Below are positions 32,647 to 41,388 of a stretch of 64,000 nt of DNA, in pieces. Each line of letters opens with the position of its first letter. Position 1 is the first letter of the stretch. Location of the stretch: contig NZ_BSTJ01000009.1 of NCBI RefSeq assembly GCF_030269445.1, positions 372,001-436,000 of the forward strand. Direction: 5' to 3'. Below the pieces are notes generated by a model. That model was not told where the DNA came from. It did no database searches and saw nothing but the letters and a program-made list of their open reading frames with translations. The translations under genes were made by a program, and so were the position numbers. This DNA is from Actinoallomurus iriomotensis (lineage in GTDB: Bacteria > Actinomycetota > Actinomycetes > Streptosporangiales > Streptosporangiaceae).

Positions 32647-32717
32647 AGCGGGTGACGGGAATCGAACCCGCACTACCAGCTTGGGAAGCTGGAGTTCTGC
32701 CATTGAACTACACCCGC
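32647..32717 (-). tRNA. tRNA-Gly (anticodon CCC)
   Basis: Complete cloverleaf on the minus strand: acceptor GCGGGTG/CACCCGC, D stem GTTC/GAAC, anticodon stem CCAGC/GCTGG with loop TTCCCAA (anticodon CCC), T arm GCGGG-TTCGATT-CCCGT, discriminator T, no encoded CCA. It lies upstream of dcd. Its 3' 40 bases are the attB core used by the cassette array, and insertion leaves the gene intact. Confidence 0.93.
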
Positions 32718-32823
32718 AGCGGTCCGGGGACCGTTCGCACATGCTACCGGAACCCGCGACCCGGTGGTTCCCTTCATCCCCGCCTCGTACACGTCGCAGT
32801 GTCGTAACCGGTAGTTTCAGCCT

Positions 32824-33399
32824 GTGCTGCTCTCCGATCGGGATCTCAAGGCCGAGATCGAGTCCGGGCGTATGAAGATCGACCCGTACGAGCCTGCGAT
32901 GGTTCAGCCGTCGAGTGTCGACGTGCGGCTGGATCGGTACTTCCGGGTCTTCGAGAACCATAAATATCCTCACATCGACCCCGCTGTCGAGCAGCCAGAT
33001 CTCACCCGGCTCATCGAGGTGGCAGCCGATCAGCCGTTCATCCTGCATCCCGGGGAGTTCGTGCTCGCCTCCACGTATGAGGTGTTCGGGCTGCCCGACG
33101 ACCTGGCCGCGAGGCTGGAGGGTAAGTCGAGTCTCGGGCGGCTCGGGTTGCTCACGCACTCCACGGCGGGCTGGATCGATCCCGGGTTCTCCGGGCACGT
33201 CACGCTGGAGTTGTCCAACGTCGCCACGCTGCCGATCAAGCTCTGGCCCGGCATGAAGATCGGGCAGATGTGCCTGTTCCGCACGAGTTCGCCCGTCGAG
33301 CATCCGTACGGTTCGGCGCTGCACGGGTCGCGCTATCAAGATCAGCGCGGGCCGACTCCCTCGCGGTCCTACCTCAACTTCCACCGCACCCAGGTGTGA
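32824..33399 (+). CDS. dcd: dCTP deaminase
   Basis: A 191-residue protein with a GTG start. Family signatures: [15 protein letters not shown] at the start, [26 protein letters not shown] (catalytic and substrate residues in the conserved block) and [16 protein letters not shown]. It deaminates dCTP, and in actinobacteria often also cleaves the product to dUMP, feeding thymidylate synthesis as a trimer in the cytoplasm. It is a chromosomal backbone gene and marks the right border of the tRNA-Gly island. Confidence 0.93.
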   Translation: MLLSDRDLKAEIESGRMKIDPYEPAMVQPSSVDVRLDRYFRVFENHKYPHIDPAVEQPDLTRLIEVAADQPFILHPGEFVLASTYEVFGLPDDLAARLEGKSSLGRLGLLTHSTAGWIDPGFSGHVTLELSNVATLPIKLWPGMKIGQMCLFRTSSPVEHPYGSALHGSRYQDQRGPTPSRSYLNFHRTQV

Positions 33400-33440
33400 A
33401 GCGCTACAGAAAGTAACGCGCACACCACGCTGCGCAGAAT

Positions 33441-33457
33441 AATTGTGCATAGCAATT
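33441..33457. promoter_or_regulatory. AT-rich inverted repeat upstream of the osmoprotectant importer
   Basis: AATTG-TGCATAG-CAATT in a rare AT-rich patch between dcd and the ABC importer. It is a candidate operator or promoter. The rest of 33400-33694 holds no supportable gene. Confidence 0.35.
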
Positions 33458-33694
33458 AACCTGTCGATAACCTCGCCAGACGTCTGACCTGAAAGTTCGG
33501 TTGGCGGATCCGTGCGTGGCGTGCGTCACATCGGACCTTTCGGGTCGTACAGGCGAGCCATCGGTGCGGTGCGGAGCGAGGCCGGCGGCTCGCGCCACTT
33601 GCCGCGCGGCCCCCGGGCGCGGCCTGGCTCGGTCTGGCTCGGTCCGGTCGCGCCCGTCCGTCCCGGGGCGGTGCGGCCGTACCGGAAGGACGAT

Positions 33695-34933
33695 GTGTCC
33701 AGACTGCGCGTACGAGGGGTCTCCAAGGTCTTCGGCCGGAAATCCGCCGAAGCACTGCGCAAGATCAGTCAAGGCGCCGAGCCGGGCGAGGTGCGCCGGC
33801 TCGGTGCGACCGTGGCGGTGGCCGACGTCTCCTTCGAGGTGGGAGACGGCGAGATCTTCGTCGTCATGGGCCTGTCGGGCTCGGGCAAGTCGACGCTGAT
33901 CCGGATGCTCAACGGCATCCTCGAACCCAGCGCCGGCAGCATCGAGATCGACGGCGTCGACGTGGCCAAGATGAGCGGCAAGGAGCTTCGCGAGCTCCGC
34001 CAGCAGAAGATCAGCATGGTCTTCCAGCACTTCGCGCTGTTCCCGCACCGTACGGTGCTGGAGAACGCCGCGTACGGGCTGGAGGTGCGGAACGTTCCAC
34101 GCCAGGAGCGGCTCGCCAAGGCCGAGGAGTTCCTGAACACCGTCGGCCTGGAGGGCTGGGGGGACCGCTACCCCGACCAGCTTTCCGGCGGCATGCAGCA
34201 GCGGGTGGGGCTCGCCCGCGCGCTGGCCGCCGAGACCGACATCCTGCTCATGGACGAGGCGTTCAGCGCCCTCGACCCGCTGATCCGGCGCGAGATGCAG
34301 GACCTGCTGCTCGACCTGCAGGGACGGCTCAACAAGACGATCGTGTTCATCACGCACGACCTCAACGAGGCGATGCGCCTCGGTGACCGGATCGCGATGC
34401 TGCGGGACGGGCAGGTCATGCAGATCGGCACCGCCGAGGAGATCCTCACCGATCCGGCCAACGACTACGTCGCGCAGTTCGTGGCGGACGTCGACCGTAC
34501 CCGGGTCCTCACCGCGCGCTCCGTCATGGAGAACCCGGTCGCCGTGGTCGACGCGAACGGCGGCCCGCGTGCGGCCGTACGCGTCATGCGCGAGACCCAG
34601 TCGTCCGCGGCGTTCGTCCTCACGCGCGAACGCCGGCTGGTCGGCGCCGTCCACGCCGAGTCCGCCGCCAAGGCCGTCCGAGAGGGGCGGGCCGACCTGG
34701 AGGGACTGGTCGACGAGGACGTTCAGCCGGTGGAACCGGACACGCCCGTCGCCGACCTGTTCACCCGGTCCGCCGAGAGCCCCTTCCCGGTGCCGGTCGC
34801 CGACGGAGACGGCAAGCTGCTCGGCGTCATCCCCCGGGTCACCCTGCTCGCCGCGCTGGGCAACGGCAACGGCAACGGCAACGGCAATGGAAACGGCAAC
34901 GAGGACAACGAGGAGGTCGCCGCCGGTGTTTAG
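33695..34933 (+). CDS. Glycine betaine/proline-type ABC importer, ATP-binding subunit with CBS domains
   Basis: GTG 33695 follows GGAAGGA. The 412-residue ATPase has Walker A GLSGSGKST (about 59-67), the Q-loop FQHFALFPH, signature LSGGMQQRVGLARAL, Walker B LLMDEAFSALD and the H-loop FITHDLNEA, followed by a tandem CBS region (about 270-395) typical of OpuA/ProV osmosensing. The end is a run of Asn-Gly pairs encoded by seven GGCAAC-type hexamers, unusual for the family. It overlaps the fused permease/binding-protein gene by 8 bases. It energises uptake of compatible solutes. Confidence 0.88.
   Translation: MSRLRVRGVSKVFGRKSAEALRKISQGAEPGEVRRLGATVAVADVSFEVGDGEIFVVMGLSGSGKSTLIRMLNGILEPSAGSIEIDGVDVAKMSGKELRELRQQKISMVFQHFALFPHRTVLENAAYGLEVRNVPRQERLAKAEEFLNTVGLEGWGDRYPDQLSGGMQQRVGLARALAAETDILLMDEAFSALDPLIRREMQDLLLDLQGRLNKTIVFITHDLNEAMRLGDRIAMLRDGQVMQIGTAEEILTDPANDYVAQFVADVDRTRVLTARSVMENPVAVVDANGGPRAAVRVMRETQSSAAFVLTRERRLVGAVHAESAAKAVREGRADLEGLVDEDVQPVEPDTPVADLFTRSAESPFPVPVADGDGKLLGVIPRVTLLAALGNGNGNGNGNGNGNEDNEEVAAGV
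34859..34900 (+). repeat. Hexanucleotide tandem repeat (GGCAAC)7
   Basis: Seven consecutive GGCAAC-like units, two of them with single changes, encoding a (Gly-Asn)n linker at the C terminus of the CBS-ATPase. As a multiple of three it can vary in copy number without a frameshift. Confidence 0.85.
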
Positions 34934-36686
34934 GCTCCATCTCGGTGACTGGGTCACCGACGTCGTCAACTTTCTCACCAAGCACTGCAAACCGGTCTTC
35001 TCCGCGATCAGTGACGTCGTCGACGCCGTGGTGCACGGCCTGAACCACCTCCTGGGCGCGCCGCCGTCGCTGGCGCTCGCCGCGCTGGTCGCGATGGCGT
35101 GCTGGTGGTTGCGCGGGCTGGCCGCGGGCGTGCTGACGTTCGCCGGGTTCGTGCTGATCGACGCGCTCGGACAGTGGAACGCCGCGATGGAGACGCTCTC
35201 CCTCGTGCTCGTCTCCAGCGTCGCCGCGCTGGTGATCGGGATTCCGCTGGGCGTCCTGAGTGCCCGCGCGCCGGCGTTCAGCGCCGTCGCGCGGCCTGTG
35301 CTGGACTTCATGCAGACGATGCCGGCGTTCGTCTACCTGATCCCGGCGATCTCGTTCTTCGGACTCGGGGAGGTGCCGGGCGTCATCGCCACGATGATCT
35401 TCGCGATCCCGCCCGGCGTGCGCCTGACCGAGCTCGGCATCAAGCAGGTCGACCGGGAGACGGTCGAGGCCGCCGAGGCGTTCGGCACGCCGCCGGGACG
35501 CGTGCTGACGCGGGTGCAGCTTCCGCTGGCGCTCCCGACGATCATGACCGGTGTCAACCAGGCCATCATGCTGTCGCTGTCGATGGTCGTCGTCGCGGGC
35601 ATGGTCGGCGCCGAGGGGCTGGGAGCGAACGTCTTCGGCGCGATCACCCAGTACGACCTGGGCGCCGGCGCGGAGTCCGGTCTGGCCGTGGTCGTCCTGG
35701 CCATCATCCTCGACCGGATGACGGGTGCGCTCGGCGCCCGGCTGGCCCCGGCCGCCCGGCGCTCGGCCGATCGGGCCGCGCGCGGGGGTGCCGCGGCGGT
35801 TCTGCGGTACCGTCCACGGCCGGCGCTCGGCCTGTCGGGCATCGTCGTGTTCGCGCTGCTCGCCACCACGCTGGGCATCGTGGGCACGGGCGGCGGCGGA
35901 GGCAAGGGCAAGCCGATCACGATCGGCTACATCCCGTGGGACGAGGACATCGCCGTCACCCAGCTGTGGAAGACGGAGCTGGAGAAGCGCGGGTACCAGG
36001 TCACGCTGCGGCAGGTCGACGCCGGTCCGCTGTTCGCCGGGCTCGGCCAGGGCGACATCGACCTGTTCCTCGACGCCTGGCTGCCGTCCACCCACGCCGA
36101 CTACTACAACAAGTACAAGAACAAGATCGAGGACATCGGCACCTGGTACGACAACGCCACCCTGCAGCTCGCCGTGCCCAAAGACGACCCGGCCAACTCC
36201 GTGGCCGATCTCAAGGGGCAGAGCTCGCGCTACCAGGGCCGCATCGTCGGCATCGAGCCGGGCGCCGGCGAGATGAAGATCGTCAAGAACAAGGTGCAGT
36301 CCGCGTACGGACTGGGTGACTACAAGCTGGTCGCGAGCAGTACGGCGGCGATGCTCGCGGAGCTGAACCGGTCGGTGCAGAGCCACCAGCCGATCGTGGT
36401 GACGCTCTGGACGCCGCACTGGGCGTACTCCAAGTTCCCGATCAAGCAGCTCGCCGACCCGCAGAAGGCCTTCGGCGCGCCGGAACAGATCCACGCGCTG
36501 GGTCGCCAGGGGTTCGGCAAGGACTTCCCGGAGCTGGCCGGCTGGCTGAAGAAGTTCAAGATGCCCGACGCGCAGCTGTTCCCGCTGGAAGACCTGGTGA
36601 TGAACAAGTACAAGGGCAAGGAGGCCCAGGGCGTCGCCGAATGGGAGAAGCAGAACCCGGCGGTGGTGAAGAAGCTGACCGGGTGA
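34926..36686 (+). CDS. Fused permease and substrate-binding protein of a glycine betaine/proline-type ABC importer
   Basis: GTG 34926 overlaps the ATPase stop. The 586-residue protein combines a ProW-like permease (about six helices up to residue 265; EAA loop VEAAEAFGTPPGRVL) with, after one more helix (about 302-320), an OpuAC/ProX-type binding domain. That domain starts ITIGYIPWDEDIAVTQLW and contains LFLDAWLPSTHADYY and LWTPHWAYSKF, whose Trp residues would form the aromatic cage for quaternary amines. This is the OpuABC-type architecture with the receptor tethered outside the membrane. Substrate is inferred to be betaine, choline-like or proline. Confidence 0.85.
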   Translation: MFRLHLGDWVTDVVNFLTKHCKPVFSAISDVVDAVVHGLNHLLGAPPSLALAALVAMACWWLRGLAAGVLTFAGFVLIDALGQWNAAMETLSLVLVSSVAALVIGIPLGVLSARAPAFSAVARPVLDFMQTMPAFVYLIPAISFFGLGEVPGVIATMIFAIPPGVRLTELGIKQVDRETVEAAEAFGTPPGRVLTRVQLPLALPTIMTGVNQAIMLSLSMVVVAGMVGAEGLGANVFGAITQYDLGAGAESGLAVVVLAIILDRMTGALGARLAPAARRSADRAARGGAAAVLRYRPRPALGLSGIVVFALLATTLGIVGTGGGGGKGKPITIGYIPWDEDIAVTQLWKTELEKRGYQVTLRQVDAGPLFAGLGQGDIDLFLDAWLPSTHADYYNKYKNKIEDIGTWYDNATLQLAVPKDDPANSVADLKGQSSRYQGRIVGIEPGAGEMKIVKNKVQSAYGLGDYKLVASSTAAMLAELNRSVQSHQPIVVTLWTPHWAYSKFPIKQLADPQKAFGAPEQIHALGRQGFGKDFPELAGWLKKFKMPDAQLFPLEDLVMNKYKGKEAQGVAEWEKQNPAVVKKLTG

Positions 36687-36867
36687 CACTTCGGCCGGCC
36701 GTTTTCGGTCGCACTGAGTGGCCGTCAGGTAGCGCAGACGGTAATTCTCGGTACGAGGGGTGGATAATTCCCCGTCGAAGGCGGTAACGTCGGCCCCGAC
36801 GCGTTACTGGTCGATTCGGTTGACGAGAGTCACTGTGGCCTTCGTCACACGGATCGGCCGGGGACGT

Positions 36868-36913
36868 TGACGGCGCCATCGCACTCCCCGCTCCCCCCGC
36901 GATGGCGCCGTCA
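36868..36913. terminator. Long perfect hairpin, probable terminator
   Basis: A 15-bp perfect inverted repeat (TGACGGCGCCATCGC and its complement, 16-base loop) followed by TTT. It lies between the importer genes and the next plus-strand gene, so it probably ends the importer transcript. Confidence 0.65.
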
Positions 36914-36993
36914 GTCATTTCCGGGCCGTTTCCCGTAAGGGCTCATAACGTCGCGCGCCGGTCCGGATGAGGCGGTGACGTACAGTCCCAGGC

Positions 36994-38094
36994 ATGGAGA
37001 TCACGTGGCTGGGCGCGGGCGATGAGGAGCGGTACCGGGAGATACGGCTGCGGGCACTGGCCGACGCGCCGCAGGCGTTCGCCTCGACGTACGAGGACGA
37101 GAGCGCGTTCTCCCCGGACGTCTGGACCTCCCGCCTCACCAGCGACAAGAGCGTCAATCTCCTCGCCGTCGAAGACGGTGCGACGCTGGGCATGACCTCG
37201 GCGCTGATCGAGGACGGCGGCGTCGCGCACATCGTCGGCATGTGGGTCGCCCCCGAGGCGCGCGGCCGGGGCGTCGCCCGGCACCTCATCGACACGGTCG
37301 CCGGCTGGGCCGTCGACCAGGGCCTGCGTGAGCTGACCCTCTGGGTGGCCGAGCCCAACGCGCCGGCGCGTGCGCTGTACGAGAGCTGCGGGTTCCGCCC
37401 GGCCGGCGAACGGCAGCCGCTGCCCTCCGACACGTCCGTCATGGAGGATCGGCTCGTACGGGAGGTCGGGAGCGGGCTGCTGGTCGAGCGGAGCCCGTTG
37501 CCGGACGGCCTGGACGCGCGGCTGGCCGAGCAGCTCACCTTCGTGATCGAGATCGACCGGCTGAAGGCGATCCTCCGGCAGTCGCCGCTCGCCGCCGCGC
37601 CGCGCCGGGAGAACGACGCCGAGCACTCCTGGCACCTGGCCATGATGGTCCTGGTGCTGGCCGAGTACGCCGACGAGCCCATCGACGTCGGCCACACCCT
37701 CCGCCTCGTCCTCGTGCACGACCTCGTGGAGATCTACGCCGGCGACACGCCGCTGTACGACACCGCCGCCGGGGTGGACCAGCGCGAACGCGAGCTGGCC
37801 GCGGCGGACGAGCTGTTCGCGCTGCTCCCCGACGACCAGGCCGGCCACCTGCGCGCGCTGTGGGACGAGTTCGAGGAGCGGCGCACGCCCGAGGCGCGGT
37901 TCGCCAAGGCGATGGACCGGTTCCAGCCGATCCTGCTCAACTGGATGGCGCGCGGCGGCACCTGGAAGACCTTCGACGTCACGGCCGACGACGTACGGGC
38001 GCGCAAGGCCGTGATCGGCGACGGCTCCGGGGCGCTGTGGAAGGCCGCCCGGCAGCTCATCGACGAGGGGCAGCGCCGCGGCTGGGTCCGGTGA
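36994..38094 (+). CDS. GNAT acetyltransferase - HD-domain (YfbR-like) fusion protein
   Basis: A 366-residue fusion. Residues 1-150 are a GNAT domain (HIVGMWVAPEARGRGVARHL is the acetyl-CoA motif A; ALYESCGFRPAGE is motif B). Residues about 175-366 form an HD domain with AEHSWHLAMM and LVLVHDLVEIYAGDTP, giving the H...HD...D metal ligands of YfbR/5'-deoxynucleotidases. The two activities are normally separate proteins. The substrate of either half is unknown. It stands alone, with its own promoter presumably in 36914-36993. Confidence 0.8.
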   Translation: MEITWLGAGDEERYREIRLRALADAPQAFASTYEDESAFSPDVWTSRLTSDKSVNLLAVEDGATLGMTSALIEDGGVAHIVGMWVAPEARGRGVARHLIDTVAGWAVDQGLRELTLWVAEPNAPARALYESCGFRPAGERQPLPSDTSVMEDRLVREVGSGLLVERSPLPDGLDARLAEQLTFVIEIDRLKAILRQSPLAAAPRRENDAEHSWHLAMMVLVLAEYADEPIDVGHTLRLVLVHDLVEIYAGDTPLYDTAAGVDQRERELAAADELFALLPDDQAGHLRALWDEFEERRTPEARFAKAMDRFQPILLNWMARGGTWKTFDVTADDVRARKAVIGDGSGALWKAARQLIDEGQRRGWVR

Positions 38095-38137
38095 GGTCCC
38101 GGCACCTGCCCGCGCGCGGGCAGGTGCCGGAACGCCG

Positions 38138-38773
38138 TCAGAGACAGGCCGGAAGGTGCATGGCCTCGACGTAGCCCCAGCGGCCGGACGACGGTGCGTA
38201 CCCGAGGATCCAGGTCGTCTTCGCGTGGTGGCCGCAGTGCGCCGTCGTGATGCGGAACGTGTCGCCCTTGATCGCGTTGCCGATCACGAACGAGCGCGGG
38301 CCGCTGCGGAGCGAGCCGTTCGAGCCGAGGTGGATCGTGCCGTGCTGCGTCTTCCCGCTGTGCGGCGCGCTGATCGGCACCGTCTTCACCTGGCCTCCGC
38401 CGCCGATGGCGCGCAGGTCGCCCAGCACCGAGCCGTGGTCGCCGCCGCTGTACGCGTGCGGGTTCGTCAGGCAGGACTGGGCGATGAATCCCCAGCTCGG
38501 GTCCGTCTGCTGCGCGTAGTCCAGGACGAGCGCGTATCCCTTGTAGGTGTACCGGACGCCCACGTGCGTCGCGCTGCCGTTGGCGGACTTGCGGGGCTTG
38601 GTCCACGTACGGTCGGGCACGCCGTTCTTGGGGAAGTTCGCGTGAATCGCGCAGTCCTGCTTGAGCGTCGTCTTGTGCGTGTAGTGCGTCGCGGCCTCGG
38701 CGGTGCCGGCCAGCGCGGGCACGCTGATCAGCATTCCGGCGAGGGCGGCGGTCGCCGCGATCTTGTGCGGCAC
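38138..38773 (-). CDS. Secreted protein of unknown function
   Basis: A 211-residue protein with a clear Sec signal (hydrophobic core AALAGMLISVPALAG, cleavage near TAEAA). The mature part has four or more Cys (QDCAIHAN, AQSCLTNP, AHCGHH, LPACL) that could form two disulfides, and is rich in Gly, Ser and Thr. No enzyme motif is recognisable. Exported small beta-rich proteins of this kind are common in actinomycetes. Confidence 0.7.
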   Translation of the reverse strand: MPHKIAATAALAGMLISVPALAGTAEAATHYTHKTTLKQDCAIHANFPKNGVPDRTWTKPRKSANGSATHVGVRYTYKGYALVLDYAQQTDPSWGFIAQSCLTNPHAYSGGDHGSVLGDLRAIGGGGQVKTVPISAPHSGKTQHGTIHLGSNGSLRSGPRSFVIGNAIKGDTFRITTAHCGHHAKTTWILGYAPSSGRWGYVEAMHLPACL

Positions 38774-38940
38774 GTCTCCTCACTCCCTCGAAGAGTCGGT
38801 TACAGGTGTTCGGCATGCCGGGAACCACTGTCACGCACCCCACCGCGCGAGCGCATTGGTAAGGGCGTCCCAAGGGAGAAAGGGCGCGAGTGCGGTAATT
38901 TCGGTCCTCTTGGGAGGACTCGGGAGAAGGAGCCTCGTCC

Positions 38941-40701
38941 ATGGACCGGCCGGTACGCATCGCCAACTGCTCGGGTTTCTACGGCGACCGGATGTCCGCG
39001 CTCGCCGAGATGGTGGAGGGCGGTCCGGTGGACGTCATCACCGGCGACTACCTGGCCGAGGTCACCATGCTCGTGCTGGCCAAGAACCGGCAGAAGAGAC
39101 CCGACGGCGGTTACGCGAGCACGTTCCTGCGCCAGCTCGCCCCCGTCGTGACCCGGATCGCCGAACGCCGCATCAAGGTCGTCGTGAACGCCGGCGGCCT
39201 CGACCCGGCCGGCTGCGCCGACGCCACCCGTACGCTGCTGGCCGACGCGGGTGTGGACCTCGCGGTCGCGCACGTCGAGGGCGACGACCTCGCCGCGCGC
39301 GTCCCCGCCCTGCTCGCCGACGGCCACGACCTGGCGCACCTGGACACCGGCGAGCCGTTCGGGCGCCGGCACACGCTCACCGCCAACGCCTATCTCGGCG
39401 GTTTCGGCGTCCAGGCGGCGCTCGCCGCCGGCGCCGACATCGTCATCACCGGCCGGGTCGCCGACGCCTCACTGGTCTCCGGCGCCGCCGCGTGGTGGTG
39501 GCGCTGGACCCCGGCCGACCTCGACGCGCTGGCCGGCGCGGTGATCGCCGGGCACGTGATCGAGTGCGGCGCGCAGGCGACCGGCGGCAACTTCTCCGGG
39601 TTCCAGGAGATCGCCGACCTCACCCATCCCGGCTTCCCGCTCGCCGAGGTCGATCGCGACGGCGCCAGCGTGATCACCAAGCACGAGGGCACCGGCGGCG
39701 CGGTCACCGTCGACACCGTCACCGCGCAGCTGCTGTACGAGATCGGCGCGCCGGGCTACCTCAATCCGGATGTCGTCGCCCATCTCGACTCGGCCCGTCT
39801 CGCCCAGGAGGGGCCCGACCGCGTCCGCGTCAGCGGGGTCCGCGGATCGGCGCCGCCGCCCACCACCAAGGTCGCCATCACCGGGCCCGGCGGCTGGCGC
39901 AACGAGTCCACGTTCGTGCTCACCGGCATCGACGTCGACGCCAAGGCGGCGCTCGTCGAACAGGCGATCCGTGCCCGCCTCGACGGCGATCCCGGCATCG
40001 GCGACCTGCGGTTCACCCGCATCGGCACGCCCGCCGGGGACCCGGCCGACCAGATGGCGGGCTCCAGCCTGCTGCACGTCGCAGTCGACGGTGAGCAGGG
40101 CAGCGCCGGGCGTGCCTTCTCGTCGCTGTGCGTCGAACTCGCCCTCGCCAACTACCCGGGCATCTACGGCATGGGCGTGCCCGGCCGCGGCACGGCCTTC
40201 GGCACGTACTGGCCGACGCTCGTGCCGCAGGACCTGCTCGACCACACCGTCGTGCACGCCGACGGGCGCCGCGAGGTGGTGCCTCCTCCGCCCGCCACGG
40301 CGCCGTACGAGACCGGAACCCCGGCGGTCCCGGAGCCGTACGACGAGGGCGTGACCGTGGCCGGGCCGCTCGGCCGTCTCGTACGGGCCAGGTCCGGCGA
40401 CAAGGGCGGCAACGCCAACGTCGGCCTCTGGGTCACCGACCCGGAGGCGTGGCCCTGGCTGCGCGCCACGATGACGACCGAACGCCTGCGCGCGCTGCTG
40501 CCCGAGGCCGCCGGCCTGCCCGTCGACCGGTACGAGCTGCCGAACCTGCGCGCGGTGAACTTCGTCGTCCGCGGTCTCCTTGACGGCGGCGCCACGGAGG
40601 CCCGCCGCTTCGACAAGCAGGCCAAGGCACTCGGGGAGTGGATCCGCGCCCGGCACGTCCCGATCCCGGAGAGGCTGCTGCCCGGCCATCACCGGGAGTG
40701 A
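38941..40701 (+). CDS. AtuA-like protein (DUF1446, acyclic terpene utilisation family)
   Basis: A 586-residue protein with the long DUF1446 domain (RIANCSGFYGDRMSALAEMV at the start, VVNAGGLDPAGC, ADIVITGRVADASLV) and a C-terminal AtuA-like ferredoxin-fold domain (about 475-575) opening with RARSGDKGGNANVGLWV. AtuA is required for citronellol/geraniol degradation in Pseudomonas, but its activity is not defined. Actinobacterial homologues usually lie in acyl-CoA degradation loci; here the neighbours give no such context. Confidence 0.85.
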   Translation: MDRPVRIANCSGFYGDRMSALAEMVEGGPVDVITGDYLAEVTMLVLAKNRQKRPDGGYASTFLRQLAPVVTRIAERRIKVVVNAGGLDPAGCADATRTLLADAGVDLAVAHVEGDDLAARVPALLADGHDLAHLDTGEPFGRRHTLTANAYLGGFGVQAALAAGADIVITGRVADASLVSGAAAWWWRWTPADLDALAGAVIAGHVIECGAQATGGNFSGFQEIADLTHPGFPLAEVDRDGASVITKHEGTGGAVTVDTVTAQLLYEIGAPGYLNPDVVAHLDSARLAQEGPDRVRVSGVRGSAPPPTTKVAITGPGGWRNESTFVLTGIDVDAKAALVEQAIRARLDGDPGIGDLRFTRIGTPAGDPADQMAGSSLLHVAVDGEQGSAGRAFSSLCVELALANYPGIYGMGVPGRGTAFGTYWPTLVPQDLLDHTVVHADGRREVVPPPPATAPYETGTPAVPEPYDEGVTVAGPLGRLVRARSGDKGGNANVGLWVTDPEAWPWLRATMTTERLRALLPEAAGLPVDRYELPNLRAVNFVVRGLLDGGATEARRFDKQAKALGEWIRARHVPIPERLLPGHHRE

Positions 40702-40729
40702 TACCTCCCAGGAACGCGGCGTGCGCGGC

Positions 40730-41308
40730 TCAGGCGAGGAGACGCGTCACGGCTTCGCGGGCGACGGCGCGGGCGTCCGCCGGGTCGTCGAGGTCGCCGG
40801 CCACGACCAGCCCGTCGCGGAGCATGGCGAGCATGGCGGCGGTGCGGTCGGCGTCGGCCTCGGGGCGGCCCGCCTCGGTCAGCAGGTCGCGGAGCACGCC
40901 GTGGAACCACGCGCGGTGTTCGGCGACCACCCGGCGTACGGGGTGGTCGGGGTCGGGGTACTCCGCGGCGGCGTTGACGAACGCGCAGCCGCGAAAGCCG
41001 GGACCGCAGATGAAGTCGCCGAGGTCGTCGAAGACCGACAGGATCCGGTCCTGCGGCGTGTCGCCCCGCGGGACGGTCGTCGCGTGCACGCGGTCGCTCT
41101 GTTCTTGCAGGTAGGCGCGGACGAGCTCGTCCTTTGACGGGAAGTGGTGGTAGAAGGTCGCCTTCGCCACGCCCGCCTCGGCGATGACCCGGTCGACGCC
41201 GACCGCGTGGATGCCCTCGGTGTAGAAGAGGGCGGCGGCGGTGTCGAGGATCCGCCGCCGCGCCGGGCTCGCCGCCCGCCTGTGCTCCGTCATCTCGGTC
41301 GTGGTCAT
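40730..41308 (-). CDS. TetR family transcriptional regulator
   Basis: A 192-residue TetR repressor: N-terminal HTH (ILDTAAALFYTEGIHAVGVD, then EAGVAKATFYHHFPSKDELV) and a helical ligand domain with one Cys in ICGPGFRGCAF. It is divergent from ohr with two palindromic sites between (41324-41373). It probably represses ohr and itself. Ohr is more often controlled by the MarR-type OhrR, so TetR control is noteworthy. Confidence 0.88.
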   Translation of the reverse strand: MTTTEMTEHRRAASPARRRILDTAAALFYTEGIHAVGVDRVIAEAGVAKATFYHHFPSKDELVRAYLQEQSDRVHATTVPRGDTPQDRILSVFDDLGDFICGPGFRGCAFVNAAAEYPDPDHPVRRVVAEHRAWFHGVLRDLLTEAGRPEADADRTAAMLAMLRDGLVVAGDLDDPADARAVAREAVTRLLA

Positions 41309-41323
41309 GTCATTGACATTACC

Positions 41324-41373
41324 AGACAGATCTGTCTAGTATCAGGGCGACGACAAGACAGACAGGTCTGTCT
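41324..41373. promoter_or_regulatory. Twin TetR operators between the tetR and ohr genes
   Basis: AGACAGATCTGTCT (41324-41337, perfect palindrome) and AGACAGGTCTGTCT (41360-41373, same half-sites) 36 bp apart. Both lie between the divergent TetR (start 41308) and Ohr (start 41389) genes. They are very likely the TetR binding sites. Confidence 0.75.
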
Positions 41374-41388
41374 AGACAGGAGAATGTC

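Larger units (their letters stand above)
21552..32717. mobile_element. Tandem array of att-bounded, integrase-less cassettes at tRNA-Gly(CCC)
   Basis: The region ends at an intact tRNA-Gly gene. Copies of the tRNA 3' part (complete or partial) occur at 22739, 24326, 26145, 27850, 29580 and 30849, with the real tRNA at 32647. Each copy is followed after 73-83 bases by GCTAATGGCAC-type arm repeats. Most are preceded by a duplicate of the tRNA downstream flank. The modules are 1.3-1.8 kb with one or two small genes, and only one retains an integrase remnant (23855-24226). This fits tandem accretion of cis-mobilizable elements moved by an integrase in trans. No transfer or replication genes remain. 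Confidence 0.75.

Noticed and set aside
21552-32717. CRISPR array or integron attC array
   Set aside because: Repeats are hundreds of bases long at >1 kb intervals, without short regular spacers. The core is tRNA-derived and lacks attC-type folded symmetry, and no cas or intI gene is present.
33404-35311. 635-residue open frame antisense to the osmoprotectant ATPase gene
   Set aside because: A high-GC shadow frame opposite a gene with intact Walker and CBS motifs; low complexity and no family resemblance.
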